Assembly (NCBI RefSeq): GCF_000350225.1
Contig: NW_005178572.1
Location: 186,001-250,000 of the forward strand
From: Chondrus crispus
Taxonomy: Eukaryota; Rhodophyta; Florideophyceae; Gigartinales; Gigartinaceae
DNA length: 64,000 bases
Direction: 5' to 3'
Below the pieces are notes generated by a model. The model was given only the letters and a program-made list of their open reading frames with translations. It had not been told where the DNA came from and made no database searches. A program made the translations under genes and the position numbers. Shown here one piece after another: positions 10,671 through 21,900 of this stretch. How positions within the stretch are numbered: the stretch's first letter is position 1; the number at the start of each line of letters is the position of its first letter.

Positions 10671-12602
10671 ATGTTTGATGAACATGACGTTATGATACAA
10701 CTATTTCCATTGATGAGCGTTTCTATGGGAACGCGTTGGACTACGCGCCCTGCCGATCTGATTTTTGAATTCGGAGCATCGTTCCATTTGACCGCCCATT
10801 ATCGTACCTCAGCTCACTATCACAAGAGCACTACCCCCCTATTTGGTCCCTCAGAGCAACTCTCAAGTCCCTATCGTAGCCTCACCATTCTCAATACCCT
10901 CAACACACTCTCGCAACATGGTGCACCACGGCCCGCGCTTTGCCCACCTCCCCACGGCTACCAAACTCACGTGTCTCAGGTCTGCACGGACCGCTGTGAC
11001 CATAAAAAAATAAGCATTCGTGCCTCCGCTCGCTTGCATCGCATTCCCTATTCTTCCTTGCAGCGGTTTCTCAATGCCAATGACGCACCATCCCCTCAAG
11101 GCCGACCCCCGGCTCTCAATGCCCGTGAGGAAAAAATTATCCTCGACTCCGCGCTGGACTTCGCGCGAAACGGAACGCCATTGTCTCGTGAATGTAATAA
11201 AGATTTAGTTCAGCACTTTGTTGAGCGACTTCCACAAGAACGCATGGAAACGATTCTTTTTCGGAATCTGCGCCCAGGTGACAGGTTTCTATAATGCTTT
11301 TTACGACGAAATCCAGAGTTGTCCATGAAAAGACGTTGCAATTTAGAGAGCGACCGCGCTGTCGCCATGTCACCGTCAAATTTAGCAGAACACTTCGCTC
11401 GTCTTGAGCAAGTGTATCGGGAATTTCAGGTAACAACTGGGTCTCAAATTTTCAATTTAGACGAGTCCGGCTTCTCTACAGGAACAGCTTTCAGAGCGAG
11501 AGCGAAGGCTGCGATGGAGAGCAGGGGTGGAATAATTCCATTGAAATGAAGTGGTCGGGAAATGCTTCCCACGTAACGATTATGCCAGTCGTTTCGGCAG
11601 ACGGACGCAGCTGGACACCGATAGCATACCCGGAAAGCGAGCCAAGTACCGAGTACGACCCGACGGGACTCGGGAGACGCCCGCATGTTATCTCCCAGGA
11701 AATGCCCTTGTTGCCTATAGAGATCCCGTGGGAATGGACTCCCAGATCTTCTTGCGGTTTTGCGAGAATTTTGTCTCTGAGACAAAAGTGTTACGCAAAA
11801 GACATAGGAATCTAATTTTTGACGATGGACGGATATGGGGCCCATACCTCATACAAAGCCCTTTCGCTTTTGCGAGAGAACAAAATCCATGTAGTGGCTC
11901 TTCCCGCTCACACAAGCCACCGGACCCAGACACTGGACTACTCAGTTTTTCCCCGTTCAAAACCTATCTACGTAATGCCCTGAATGACAGATCATTGATT
12001 GCTACTGCTGAAATTCGGAACGACATATACACTTATGTGAATTACCGCACTCTGCATATAGTAAGTCCGTTACATACACAAATATTGTCAATGGGTTTAA
12101 GGGTTGTGGTGTGTGGTGCGCTGTACGGAAGAGGGCTATTCCTGAAGTCATTCGCTGTGGGGACATCACCAACTGTGGAGCGTATGGGTCGAGGGAGGAA
12201 TCATTTGAGGCTTTTAAAGAATTGCCGGAGAGCTTTTTGTCGTCTCGAAATTTATTGAGAAGTCATGGGGCGGTTCTAGAAAACGGGACTTTAAATACTA
12301 GGGCTGGGGCTTTATTAACCACTGACGGTGTATTGCAAATTTTACTAGTACGGGAAGCAACTAGAGCAGCAGAGCAGGAGCAGAGGACTGCCCACCAGGC
12401 GAAAGCTGTCTCTCGGCGAGCAGCCTGTGAAGAAAAGACTGCAGATCGGGTTCGTGTGGGGGAGGACACTCGCCGAGCACAAATCAATCATACAGTTTGG
12501 ATTCGAAACCGTGGGATGAGAGAGGCTACGCGTGCACAATCTCGCGGCTTTTGGAGGTGGGCCGCACGTCAGCGTGCACTGTGCACACCGAGAGTGCCCT
12601 AA
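10671..12602 (+). pseudogene. Pogo/Tigger-like transposase, decayed (copy 1)
   Basis: Pieces in family order: a Psq/CENP-B DNA-binding part (ASARLHRIPYSSLQRFLN, then GRPPALNAREEKIIL) at about 11.0-11.2 kb; LPQERME and FRNLRPG before 11.3 kb; the first catalytic Asp in FNLDESGF at about 11.46 kb; HVTIMPVVSADGR at about 11.57 kb; a second acidic block around FDDGRIW at 11.82 kb; a basic/acidic coiled C-terminus at 12.1-12.6 kb with AIPEVIRCGDITN and AGALLTTDGVL. Several frameshifts and stops separate the pieces, so no full protein is made. The C-terminal part is homologous to the fragment at 15213-15734 on the other strand. Confidence 0.8.
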
Positions 12603-12865
12603 AACTTTGAAGTATAATTAATGATTGTATGATAAACTGTGATTCATACATAGGGCAGGGAGAGAGCCCTGATCGGTTACCTAGCCAATAGCTGTCGAGG
12701 ACGGCACGGGCAATCTGTTTGACGTTGATAAGCGCCGTTTTGACATAAGATACGAAATGTACTGGTTGACCTGTTGGAAAAAAGTGGAGCGCATGGCTAA
12801 CTAGAAGATGTTTTTCATTAAATTTAAAAGATTGACCCAGATTAAGGGGGGGCTGATACTGTGTA

Positions 12866-14300
12866 CAGTGTGCGAAATTGAAATAAATACACCCATCGAA
12901 AAGAGGTGACCACGCACTTCCCGAACAACACGTGTCCAACTGCCACGTCTCTAGCACAATCACGCGTCACTAAAACGCCTATCAAGTCAAATTAGTGGCA
13001 AGTGCAACCAAAATCAAACTATCTTTAAAAAACAAGGCCAAATTGCTATAAATACACGAAATTCCATATGATACAGAACATAAAAGAGCCTTTAATACTT
13101 CGTAGCATCGCCGCGAGCATCCATCACTGCATTCATGCGACGTGGGAGACTCTTGTGAAGCCTGAGTAAAGGGTCGGACCCTACTGTAGCCCAAGCCTCT
13201 TCGATGGCTACCTTCAAGTCCTCAATGTTATCGAATTGCTTACCGCGCGCGTAGACGGTCCTAGCCATGACACCCCAGACGTTTTCTATAATGTTGATGT
13301 CGGGAGACTTAGCCGGCCACGGAAGCGTAGTAATAGAGCGTTCGGCGAGGCACTGTTTGGTCAAATGAGAGGTATGAATTGGAGCATTATCTTGTTGAAA
13401 GCTCCAATTCTGCCCCTCCCCAAACACTTCAGCAGCAAGCGGTAGTAGTCCATCCCTCAGCACCTCGCAGTACTTAGTAAAATCCTGACGGCCATCCATA
13501 AATATTAGCGGTGGCACTCCATACATACTAATAGCCCCCCACATCATGACCGAAAAGCCCCCATCTGCCGCTTAGGAAATATGCGCTCCTTGGTCCTTAA
13601 GTCATGCCAATACGATGCCAGTCCGTCTGGTCCATCTCCATTAAACTTTTCTTCATCACTGAAAATGACTCTGTTCCAAAACCCTTTTCCTTTTCTGATG
13701 TATCTTCGACACCACTTGACCCTATTTTCTTTATGCGTAGCAGCCATTTGTGGTGCCGTTACCATCTTTTTATATATATTAGATACGGTACCGCGCTAAG
13801 AATTTTCTGAGCGCGTCTGTTTCCAATCGGGAGTTTTGGCTCAGCTTGAATGGTCCTGGCGCTATCTTCTCTCTGTAAAGCCATACGATCCATAGCTCGC
13901 TTTTGCGTGTCTGAGACTTTTTGATTCTCTTTCCACTTTTTAGGCGCTTTTCGCTTAAAACCTTGACGCAAAACCGCTTGAACGGCCCCTCGGAACGATT
14001 TACTATCTCGGCAATCCTTCTAAAAGACACATATTCGCTGTGAAGAGCAAGGATTTGACCGCTCTCCAGTTCGGTGATGGCAGCTCCTCGAGGCATTGCG
14101 CGCCTTGTTCGAGCTAGTGAGGCAGTTGAAAGTATGGAAGGGAACCGCAGACAGTCTACTGCAATCGATTATATTGTGTTTTAAAGCATAACCTTTCTGC
14201 TTTGGCGCGACAAAACTACTGTACTATATGGAATTTCGCGTATTTATGCCTATTTCGTTCGGTTTTATATAGGTAACTTATCAATTGTAGCGCTGACGGG
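12866..14300 (-). mobile_element. Tc1/mariner-like DNA transposon (copy 2), right end not resolved
   Basis: The left end CAGTGTGCGAAATTG at 12866 follows TA, and aligns with the left end of copy 1 over about 200 bp, including the TATCTTTAAAAA inner flank. The inner inverted repeat is present on both sides (about 13050 and about 14215-14250, ATATGGAATTTCG). The outer right terminus seen in copy 1 is missing, so the right arm is deleted or diverged beyond about 14.3 kb. The end coordinate is approximate. Confidence 0.75.
13092..14096 (-). pseudogene. Tc1 transposase, DD34E, inactivated (copy 2)
   Basis: Homologous throughout to copy 1: starts MPRGAAITELESGQILAL at 14096, with catalytic blocks [26 protein letters not shown] and SPDINIIENVWG (34-residue spacing) and ends at 13092. 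Three frame disruptions: after IVNRSEG (about codon 38), after VPYLIY (about 13.77 kb), and a lost A at KRQ-MG (about 13.56 kb). None matches the lesions of copy 1, so the two copies decayed independently. Divergence from copy 1 is substantial, so they are not recent duplicates. Confidence 0.88.
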
Positions 14301-14533
14301 CCCCTATCAGCTCCCCCTCTATTTCGAACCAAAATCAACATTTAAATTAAAGAAGTACTTCCAGTGCTCCAAATGAGCTCAAACTTGGACAGAGGGTTGG
14401 ACCCTGCCGATGGAGACACATACCTAAGATTCCGATGCTGTATCAAAACGGCACCACAACTGTAGTAAACGCCCTCATTGGCTTAAGCCATCTCAAGGAG
14501 CTATCCTACACCGAATTTCGAACCACTGCGCAT

Positions 14534-15173
14534 TGTAGTACAATTCCGTACCACAACCCCCCGGGGAGATGATAACCGCGCGGGAGGGCGGGTGCTACTG
14601 TAGCGAGCAGGCGTACACGCGCCCGCCGCCGTGCACAGTAGTACCCCAAGGGTCCGACGTGGGACGGCCAGTAACAGCGGGCGTGGCCACGGGTAACACG
14701 TGGCACAACCGTTAGCCGGGATCGTGACCACGGGCACACGTGTATAATCCGTACGGTAGCTAACTAGTAATTAGTAGTTAATGGCACAAATTAGCCAATT
14801 TAGCACAGTAGCTGGTATACAGTAAGTAACAGCTACTGTAGCGGGACAGGTGTCCTGGCGTCCCACTTAGGGGTTAAGACCGGGGGCACCTGCCCCGTTC
14901 CAGTAAACGGGAGGCAGACTCGCCTCCCTTCCCTTTACGGCTAATTGCTATCCCGTTCCGGTTTCCCTTTTAGTCTCAGGCTTCTAACCCGTAACCGGCC
15001 GTCCGGATCTAACACCACTGACCGGCTGCGCGTCACCGGCCACGTGAGCCTTCCCTCTTTTCGAGTCCTTCCGTACGGTTTGCGTTCGCGCGTGGGTTAC
15101 CCAGCGGCGCGGGCTCCCTTACCTCTAACCGCCCTCGTTTCCGAGCGGTCAGGACGAAGGTAGTTATACCACA
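14534..15173 (+). repeat. Solo LTR, Ty3/gypsy family related to the 15.7-26 kb element
   Basis: 640 bp running from TGTAGTACAAT to GTAGTTATACCACA, with the perfect 5-bp duplication CGCAT on both sides (14529-14533, 15174-15178). It aligns with the 608-bp LTR at 15735 over the ACAGGTGTCC...AGGGGTTAAGACC, GGCAGACT-GCC and CTTCTAACCCGT blocks but is clearly diverged, so it belongs to a sister family. With no interior it is a recombination remnant. It sits in the 3' flank of pogo copy 2. Confidence 0.9.
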
Positions 15174-15212
15174 CGCATCAAAAAATTGTATTTGCTTTTA
15201 GTTTTTTCGTGG

Positions 15213-15734
15213 TTACCCAGGTAACCGGATTGCACGCTGTCGTGCAAGAGACCTCCTCCCCCCTTGGGATATCTGCCGTTGCATCTCATGCTCACCCCTC
15301 TCCGACATCCACAATACCCGCGCGATTCGTGCTTCTTCCGCCGCGTCCCTCGCCGAAATGCGCTCCTCGGCCTCCCGCTCCGGCTGAAATCGACGTTTCT
15401 TTGCCGCTGCATCTCTCTCCACACGAGCCCAGGACGCGGCATCACGCGCCGTTTCCCTCTCCAATAACTCCTTCAATACATCGTCGCTAGTCAGCAGTGC
15501 CCCACCCTTCGTATTCAATTGAATACGAAGGGTGGGGCACTGCTGACTGGAACGTTAACGTTCCATTCTGCATAACGGGACCATCGGACCGCAATAAATT
15601 TCTAGTGGTCCTGTAGCTCGTACAAAGATCTAAAAAAAGGACTAAATGACTCCTTCCTAGTGGCATAGCCGTCCGTGTTAGTGATGTCTGTTATCTTAAT
15701 AACTTCCGGAATAGCCCTGCGTCGCACTGCGAAC
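15213..15734 (-). pseudogene. Pogo/Tigger-like transposase C-terminus (copy 2), cut off by the gypsy LTR
   Basis: On the minus strand AVRRRAIPEVIKITDITN leads through SFSPFFRSLYELQDH and MQNGTL to NTKGGALLTSDDVLKELL and a long acidic/basic coiled tail ending at 15213. Copy 1 has the same order with NGTLNTRAGALLTTDGV uninterrupted. The twin palindrome at 15489-15564 sits exactly between NGTL and NTKGG. Everything upstream of AVRRR is gone because the 5' LTR of the chromovirus starts at 15735. The rest of the transposase is not found beyond the 3' LTR either. Confidence 0.82.
15489..15564. repeat. Twin abutting palindromes (60 bp + 16 bp) inside pogo copy 2
   Basis: 15489-15548 is a perfect 60-bp palindrome with no spacer (centre TTCAATTGAA). 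It abuts directly on 15549-15564, a perfect 16-bp palindrome GGAACGTTAACGTTCC. Comparison with pogo copy 1 shows that the inner 38 nt (30 from the long one, 8 from the short one) are an insertion made of inverted copies of the sequences on each side. Confidence 0.92.
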
Positions 15735-16342
15735 TGTGGTACAACGACCGATCCGCGGTCGGTGTACAGTAGGAGCGGCCGCGCGCAGCGAGCACGGGGC
15801 ACCGTGGCCCACGTGTAATACGTATGATTACCGAACGGGCGCAGCAAGTGACAGGTGTACGCTTGGGTACACGTGTAGTGTAAGGAACCGTGTGGGGATA
15901 ATGCGCGCGCAGTGTAATGCAAGCGCGTAGTGTGAGGATCCGTGCGGTAGTGTAATGACGGCGCTAGATTTTCAATCGCGTACAGTACCTGGTCCACAGT
16001 AAGTGACAGGTACTGTATTGGACAGGTGTCCCGGGCGTCCCTCTGAGGGGTTAAGACCTGGACACCGTCCTCGCAGTAAACACGGGGGGCAGACTTGCCC
16101 CCCTCCCTTTCGCGTCTACGTACTGCCGTTTCGGTATTCTCTCGCGCGTTGGCTTCTAACCCGTTACCGGTCGTCTCCGATCTAGCACCTCGGGACGACT
16201 GCGCGTAACCGGCCAGTGTGCCACTCCCTTTTCGCAAGTCCGACCGTTCGGTAACAGCGCGCCGCGCGTCTCGCGTCGCGAGCTCCCTCGGCTCATCCTC
16301 CGAGCCTCTCGCCCGCTAGGGTTTGAGGAGAGTTGTACCACA
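15735..16342 (+). repeat. chromovirus 5' LTR
   Basis: 608 bp, TGTGGTACAAC...TTGTACCACA, about 99% identical to 25399-26006. It starts inside the pogo copy 2 coding sequence. Confidence 0.95.
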
Positions 16343-16471
16343 TTTTGGTACTCTTGTGGAGGGGTACAACTCTCGAGGTAGAGCCGCGCGCCTTGACGCC
16401 CGCTCTGCGCAGAACCGTACGGACGGAAAAGGTTGAGAAATCACCGCGTCGATCGCGAAGCGTATTCGACG

Positions 16472-18955
16472 ATGAACCGACCGGATCAAGGGGCAGACTC
16501 CGCCTCCGGGCGTCTGAGCACCTGCAGTGGCAGTGGCGCACCGCGCCCCCGGGTGGAGAACCCGGAAGCCCTGCTGCGACCGCCACCGCGACCGGGCCGC
16601 ACGCGAGCGTCCGCATCGGATGTTACGCCGGCCGGGTCGGCAGGCACTGAGAATCGCGTCCAATGGATGGTCGACGCGATTCAGCCGCGCATCCAGGCCT
16701 GGGTCGAGGAGTTCCTCGCTACGGAACTCCCCCAGGTAGCGCGCGTATGCCTCGACCGAACGGTGCCCGCTCTCGTGGACGCGCACGTACGCAGCGCGAT
16801 ACCACCGCTTTTGGACGAACTTCTACCCGCTCAAGTCCAATGCGAGGTGGTGACCGCGCTCACCACTGTGGATGAAGAATCCCCGTCCGGCACGGCTCTA
16901 AAGGGAGCGATCAGCTCCGCCGTGGCCAATCGTCTGGCCACGACCTTCGCCGGAGCAGGAGTCGACGCACGCGAGCAGCGCGACTCAACCGCTCCGGATT
17001 CTACGCTAACGCACGCTGAACCGATCGGCGCCGCACCCGGGATCGGTACAATGGCCCCTCACCCGGAGGGTAAGACCATTTACCTCCCACCAATTTATGG
17101 TGCTACAGGAGGGCCCACAGAAACTTCGCGACAGAAAAGCGACAGCCGTATCGGTCGAGCAGAAGAAGCGCACCCGGCGCTCAAGGCTACACCTCGGAGG
17201 GTACAGAAAACCCCTCCGAGGAAGAAGACACAAGACGTCGCCACAAGGCGACGCGCAAGAACCGCGACGGACGCTACGCGCGATACCGCAAGACGTCGCC
17301 ACAGGGCGACGCGCAAGAACCGCGACGGACGCTACGCGCGATACCGCGATGCCGGGGGGGTCGGTTACCCCTCCGATGATAACCGCGACGGACGCTACAC
17401 GCGATACCGCGATGCCGGAGGAGGTGGATACCCCTCCGATGACGAGGACACCGAGTCGGACGGATCGCGCAGAAGCGACCGCAGAGGCCGCAATGCGCGC
17501 GACCGACGTCGGTTCCGGCGAGAAGACTCCGATCCGGAGGGCTACAGTAGCCCCGGCGGAGAAGGAGACCGCCATCGCAGGGGCAGAGACCGCCGGTCTG
17601 CCCCGAGGCGGGATCCGAAACGGTTGCCGGTGATCAGGCCGCTGAACGACCTGTTCACCAAGGCCGTCGACTACCGCACGTATAGGCTGGAAAATCGCAG
17701 CGCGCGCTACGACGCGAGTACCGCGCGGCGAGTTAACCGATATCGGAAGAAGTTGGACGTCCAGCTGAAAACCCACACGTTCGGTGGTCAAGATCCAATC
17801 GCGGTGCTAGGATTCCTCGCGCGCTTCAAGATGGCCTGCGACCACAATGGGGTCAGCGAAGGCGCGGCCGTATGGTGTTTCCAGTTCTATTTGACTGGGC
17901 AGGCTCACCCCTTGCTCCAGTCCAGGCTACACGGGAACACCATGGCGGTCGATGCGGAGCAGCGCGATATGCTCGAAACCTACGCGGAAGTTATTAATTT
18001 TTTATTGCGCACGTACGCGACCGACGAAGTTATTTCCGAAGCGGTCGGTGATGTCACCTCCTTCCGTCAGAGCTCTAATATGACGGAGGAGGTGTACAGT
18101 AACCAGTTGTGGGACAAGGCGTTGCGCTGCAGAACCGTATTTTCGGACAGGCGCCTGAAGTCCCTTTTTGTTGAGGGACTTCTGCCAGCGACGTGCGCGC
18201 AGGTGCGGAATTATCTCGTGACGCATCCGGGCGTGGACTACCAAGCGGTGGCACGCTACGCGCAAGCGATAGGCGAGACGCACCGCTCGGCTCGAAGACA
18301 GGCGACCTCCTTCGCGTCGCCTCAAGCACCGTCCGACTCGGTGAGAAGATTCACGCGCAACGCGCGGACAAGGCCCGTGCTGTCGGTCGAGTCCCTGTCT
18401 GAACTTCCGACAGCACGCGGAACCGAAACGGAGGAGATACTGGCGGTGACGGACCAGTCGGCGACGCCGAGCTCGCTTAGCTCGCCGCCGACTAGCTACC
18501 ATCCGTCACCTGCCTCGTCCCCGGCGGGCGCGCCGATGGCGCCCGCCCAACACGGTAACGCGCGCGCACATCCGTACGGAAGGCCAGTACAAAACCAGCG
18601 GGTCCGGTTCTTCAATCAAGGATTACCTGGACCCCCGCCGTGTCGGTTCTGTCTGGACCTGACCCACCGACAGGAGCAATGTCCTGTGGTGGCGGATAGC
18701 GCGCTGCGTTCGAAGCTTTTGCAGGCCCGCGAGGCCAATTATCAAAAGCTTCGGATCCGCCAAGGTCTCCGCCCGGGTTCGCCGTTCGAGCGCCAACCGC
18801 CGACCGCGTGGCAAAATTCGCGTGCGCAGGCTCCCACGGGCATCAACGTGGTAGAGCCGCGCGAGGCCGTTCAATCGGAAGAACCCGCGCTACCGCTGAC
18901 GGACGAGGGGCCCGAGGACCTTGGGTTGACGGGGGAAGCCGGGGAGGACGCGTAG
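16472..18955 (+). CDS. gag: chromovirus Gag
   Basis: About 827 codons from the ATG at 16472; the frame is open a little further upstream, but without an ATG. The N-terminal third is Arg-rich with short repeats (DGRYARYRDAGG-type units, about 17.25-17.45 kb) and many RRR/SDR runs. The capsid-like part begins near TYRLENRSARYD (17.68 kb). Near the C-terminus CRFCLDLTHRQEQC fits a CX2CX4HX4C zinc knuckle for nucleic-acid binding. The same capsid block occurs in the gag-only element at 34.8 kb. The frame overlaps pol by about 150 nt with pol in the -1 frame, as in relatives that use programmed frameshifting. Confidence 0.9.
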   Translation: MNRPDQGADSASGRLSTCSGSGAPRPRVENPEALLRPPPRPGRTRASASDVTPAGSAGTENRVQWMVDAIQPRIQAWVEEFLATELPQVARVCLDRTVPALVDAHVRSAIPPLLDELLPAQVQCEVVTALTTVDEESPSGTALKGAISSAVANRLATTFAGAGVDAREQRDSTAPDSTLTHAEPIGAAPGIGTMAPHPEGKTIYLPPIYGATGGPTETSRQKSDSRIGRAEEAHPALKATPRRVQKTPPRKKTQDVATRRRARTATDATRDTARRRHRATRKNRDGRYARYRDAGGVGYPSDDNRDGRYTRYRDAGGGGYPSDDEDTESDGSRRSDRRGRNARDRRRFRREDSDPEGYSSPGGEGDRHRRGRDRRSAPRRDPKRLPVIRPLNDLFTKAVDYRTYRLENRSARYDASTARRVNRYRKKLDVQLKTHTFGGQDPIAVLGFLARFKMACDHNGVSEGAAVWCFQFYLTGQAHPLLQSRLHGNTMAVDAEQRDMLETYAEVINFLLRTYATDEVISEAVGDVTSFRQSSNMTEEVYSNQLWDKALRCRTVFSDRRLKSLFVEGLLPATCAQVRNYLVTHPGVDYQAVARYAQAIGETHRSARRQATSFASPQAPSDSVRRFTRNARTRPVLSVESLSELPTARGTETEEILAVTDQSATPSSLSSPPTSYHPSPASSPAGAPMAPAQHGNARAHPYGRPVQNQRVRFFNQGLPGPPPCRFCLDLTHRQEQCPVVADSALRSKLLQAREANYQKLRIRQGLRPGSPFERQPPTAWQNSRAQAPTGINVVEPREAVQSEEPALPLTDEGPEDLGLTGEAGEDA

Positions 18956-21900
18956 AGGCGTCGACGATCCTCCCCGTGCCAAGCCTCAATAAACAAGGCA
19001 CCCCGTCGACCGCTTCGGTACGCGCGCCATCGCAGAGCCGAACGGACGAAGCGGCAATTTGCTTCTTCAAGAAGCAAAATTATAAGGTCACCGCAACGGT
19101 CGGGCAACGACGCGCGATGATGCGCGCCATCACGCCGGTTCTAGATTCGGGCGCCGGCCCGAATCTAATCCACCTACGCTGGGTGGCAGAACCGTGGCGC
19201 GCTGCCATCCAGTCCGCGCGGAGCCCGCCGCTCATCGACGCTTCGAATAGGTCGATGAAGGCCCTCGGAGAGCTCAAACTGTACGTCCGGATTGGTGAGT
19301 TCGTCGCGCGCGTGCCGTTCTTGGTCGTCACCAACCTCGCGGTGGACTGTATCCTCGGAACCACGTTCCTGGATCGCCACGTGAAGGCGATCCTGCCACC
19401 GCAGAGGAAGGTGCTGTTCCATCATGCGCCGTCCGTAGCGCTGACGGGAGTCACACCCTCGAGGCACGACCGCAAGATGGCCTCGAGGGGACCGTCGCAG
19501 CAGCTCCCGCAGGAGGAAAATTCGGCCGACCGGAAGCGCGCGCAGTTCCCGACGAACGTACCGTCACGGAAAATTCGCGTGGTCAAGGGGGTCACGATAC
19601 CCCCGATGACCCAAGCGATGGTACGCGTCGCAACACCGGTTGGGGGGCTTTGCTTCCTGCAAAACCACCCCAAAACGGCGCATAAGAATTTATGCCTGAT
19701 GGCCCAGGGGGTCATGGACCTCTTCCCGGGCGAGCCGTTTACGGTGCTTGTTAGCAACTTCGGAAGCCGCGCGGCCCACGTCCCCAAGCATACCGTTGTC
19801 GGTCTCGCGTTGCCATCCCCCACACACATCCTGACACTTGGCGTGCCGGTCCCCGGAGAGGCCGACGCTAAGGAAGGGGGAGGGAACAAAAATAATTCCT
19901 CGACCGCTACGGAGGAACAAGCGCGACGCGAACAACCAGTTACGGACGAGAGCAGAAGACAATCCTCCACCGCTACGGAAGGATACGCGCGTCGCAAAGA
20001 ATCCGCTACGGACGAAGGCAGGATTAATTCCTCACCCGCAGGGGAATGTGCGCGACGAGAAGGACCCGTTACGGACGATGGCAAAATTAAATCCACCACC
20101 GCCACGGGAGGAGGCGCGCGACGCGAAGAACCGGAAACGGACGACGCCCACAGTGGCAATCCCGCTAACGCGGATGAGCGGACCGATACGGACGCGGAGA
20201 AGACCCGCTCGTGGGAAGAAGACTTCCATATTGGTGCAGAAGACAGTACCGTCCGGTCGGAAATTATGGACATGCTGTCCGAGTTCAAGGACATGTGGTC
20301 CGGCCACTTGGGTAAGATCGATGCTACAAAGCATCGCATCGAGCTGAAGCCCGGTGCGAAGCCGATCTACCAAGCACCCTACCGAGCCGGACCCATCGCG
20401 CGCGAGAAGGAGAAGAAGGAAATCGACCGCATGCTGCGCGCGGGAGTCATCGAACCGACATCGGCCGAGTGGGCGAGCCCCGTGGTCTTCGTCCCTAAAA
20501 AGGACGGGACCATGCGGTTCTGCGTGGACTACCGCAAGCTAAACGCCGTTACGGTTCGCGACTCCTACCCACTACCGCGCATGGACGAATGTATCGACTC
20601 GCTCGGCGATGCCACTGTCTTTACCACGCTAGACTGTAATAGCGGGTATTGGCAGGTGGAGATCGCCGAGGAGGACCGCGATAAAACAACGTTCGCGTCG
20701 CATTCGGGCCTCTACCGCTTTCTACGCATGCCGTTCGGTCTCAAAAACGCGCCCGCGACATTTCAACGAGCGGTCGACATCATCCTGTCCCGCGTGAAAT
20801 GGGAGACCGCGTTGGTCTACCTTGATGACGTCATTGTCTACTGGCGAACCGTTACGGAACATATGGCACACGTGCGCGAGGTACTACGCTTGCTACAAGA
20901 CGCCGGCGTGTCGCTAAAACTATCGAAGTGCGCGTTTTTCGATACGTCGGTTACCTACCTGGGTCATGTTATCCGACCGGGACGGCTGGAGGTCGAGCGT
21001 CGCAACGTTGTCGCGATCGAGCGGGCGCGCGCGCCAACTAACCAAACGGAGCTACGGTCCTTTTTCGGTATGTGTAATGTCTACAGGAGATTCGTCAAGG
21101 GCTTCGCGAAGATCGCCGCACCGCTTAATCGGAAGACCGGCAAAAATCAGCCCTTCGAGTTCGGGGTCCTATCCGATGCGGAATACGAAACATTTGAGGC
21201 GCTGAAGAAGCGCCTCGTGTCACCGCCAATTCTCGCGTTGCCCCGTTACGGTCAGAAGTACACGCTGGACACCGACGCGTGCGGACACCAAGTGGGCTGC
21301 GCCCTTTTACAGGAGCAGCCCGACGGGTGTCGCCTACCGATCGGATACTGGAGCCGCGCGCTAACAGACGCGGAACGCAACTATACGACCACCGAGAAGG
21401 AATGCTTGGCCGTAGTGTGGAGCATTCTAACGCTACGGCCGTACCTGTACGGAAGCACGTTTAATCTCCGCACAGATCATGAGGCCCTGCGCTGGGTCCT
21501 CAACCTGGCGGACAGTTCCGGGCGGCTCGCACGCTGGCGCCTACGCTTGGCGGAGTACGACTACGACGTACAGTACCGCCCGGGCGTCAAGCACCAACTC
21601 GCGGACGGCGTCTCGCGCCTACGCACCGACGGCGGAGACACCGCTCCGGTCGATGACGAGGTCCCGTGCTTCGTTGTCCAGTCGCAGGAAGGCAGCGAGC
21701 CCCTCCTGGACAAGGTGCACTGGGACCCGACACAAGACCGTCCGGACGGATTTCACGCGCTCGCGGTAACTCCCGAGGAACGCGACGTGGCGTCCATCTC
21801 GGTTGAGGATTTCCTACGCGAGCAGGCGGACGACGCGTTCTGTCGCGTCGCTGCCGAAACGGTCGGAGAGCCTAGTTCTAAGTTTGACGTCGACCGCTAC

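Noticed and set aside
12820-12866. Candidate right end of pogo copy 1 (ACCCAGATTAAG...ACTG)
   Set aside because: Only weak similarity to the CAGTGCTCTAACTTGG repeat at 10614, and it overlaps the Tc1 copy 2 end.
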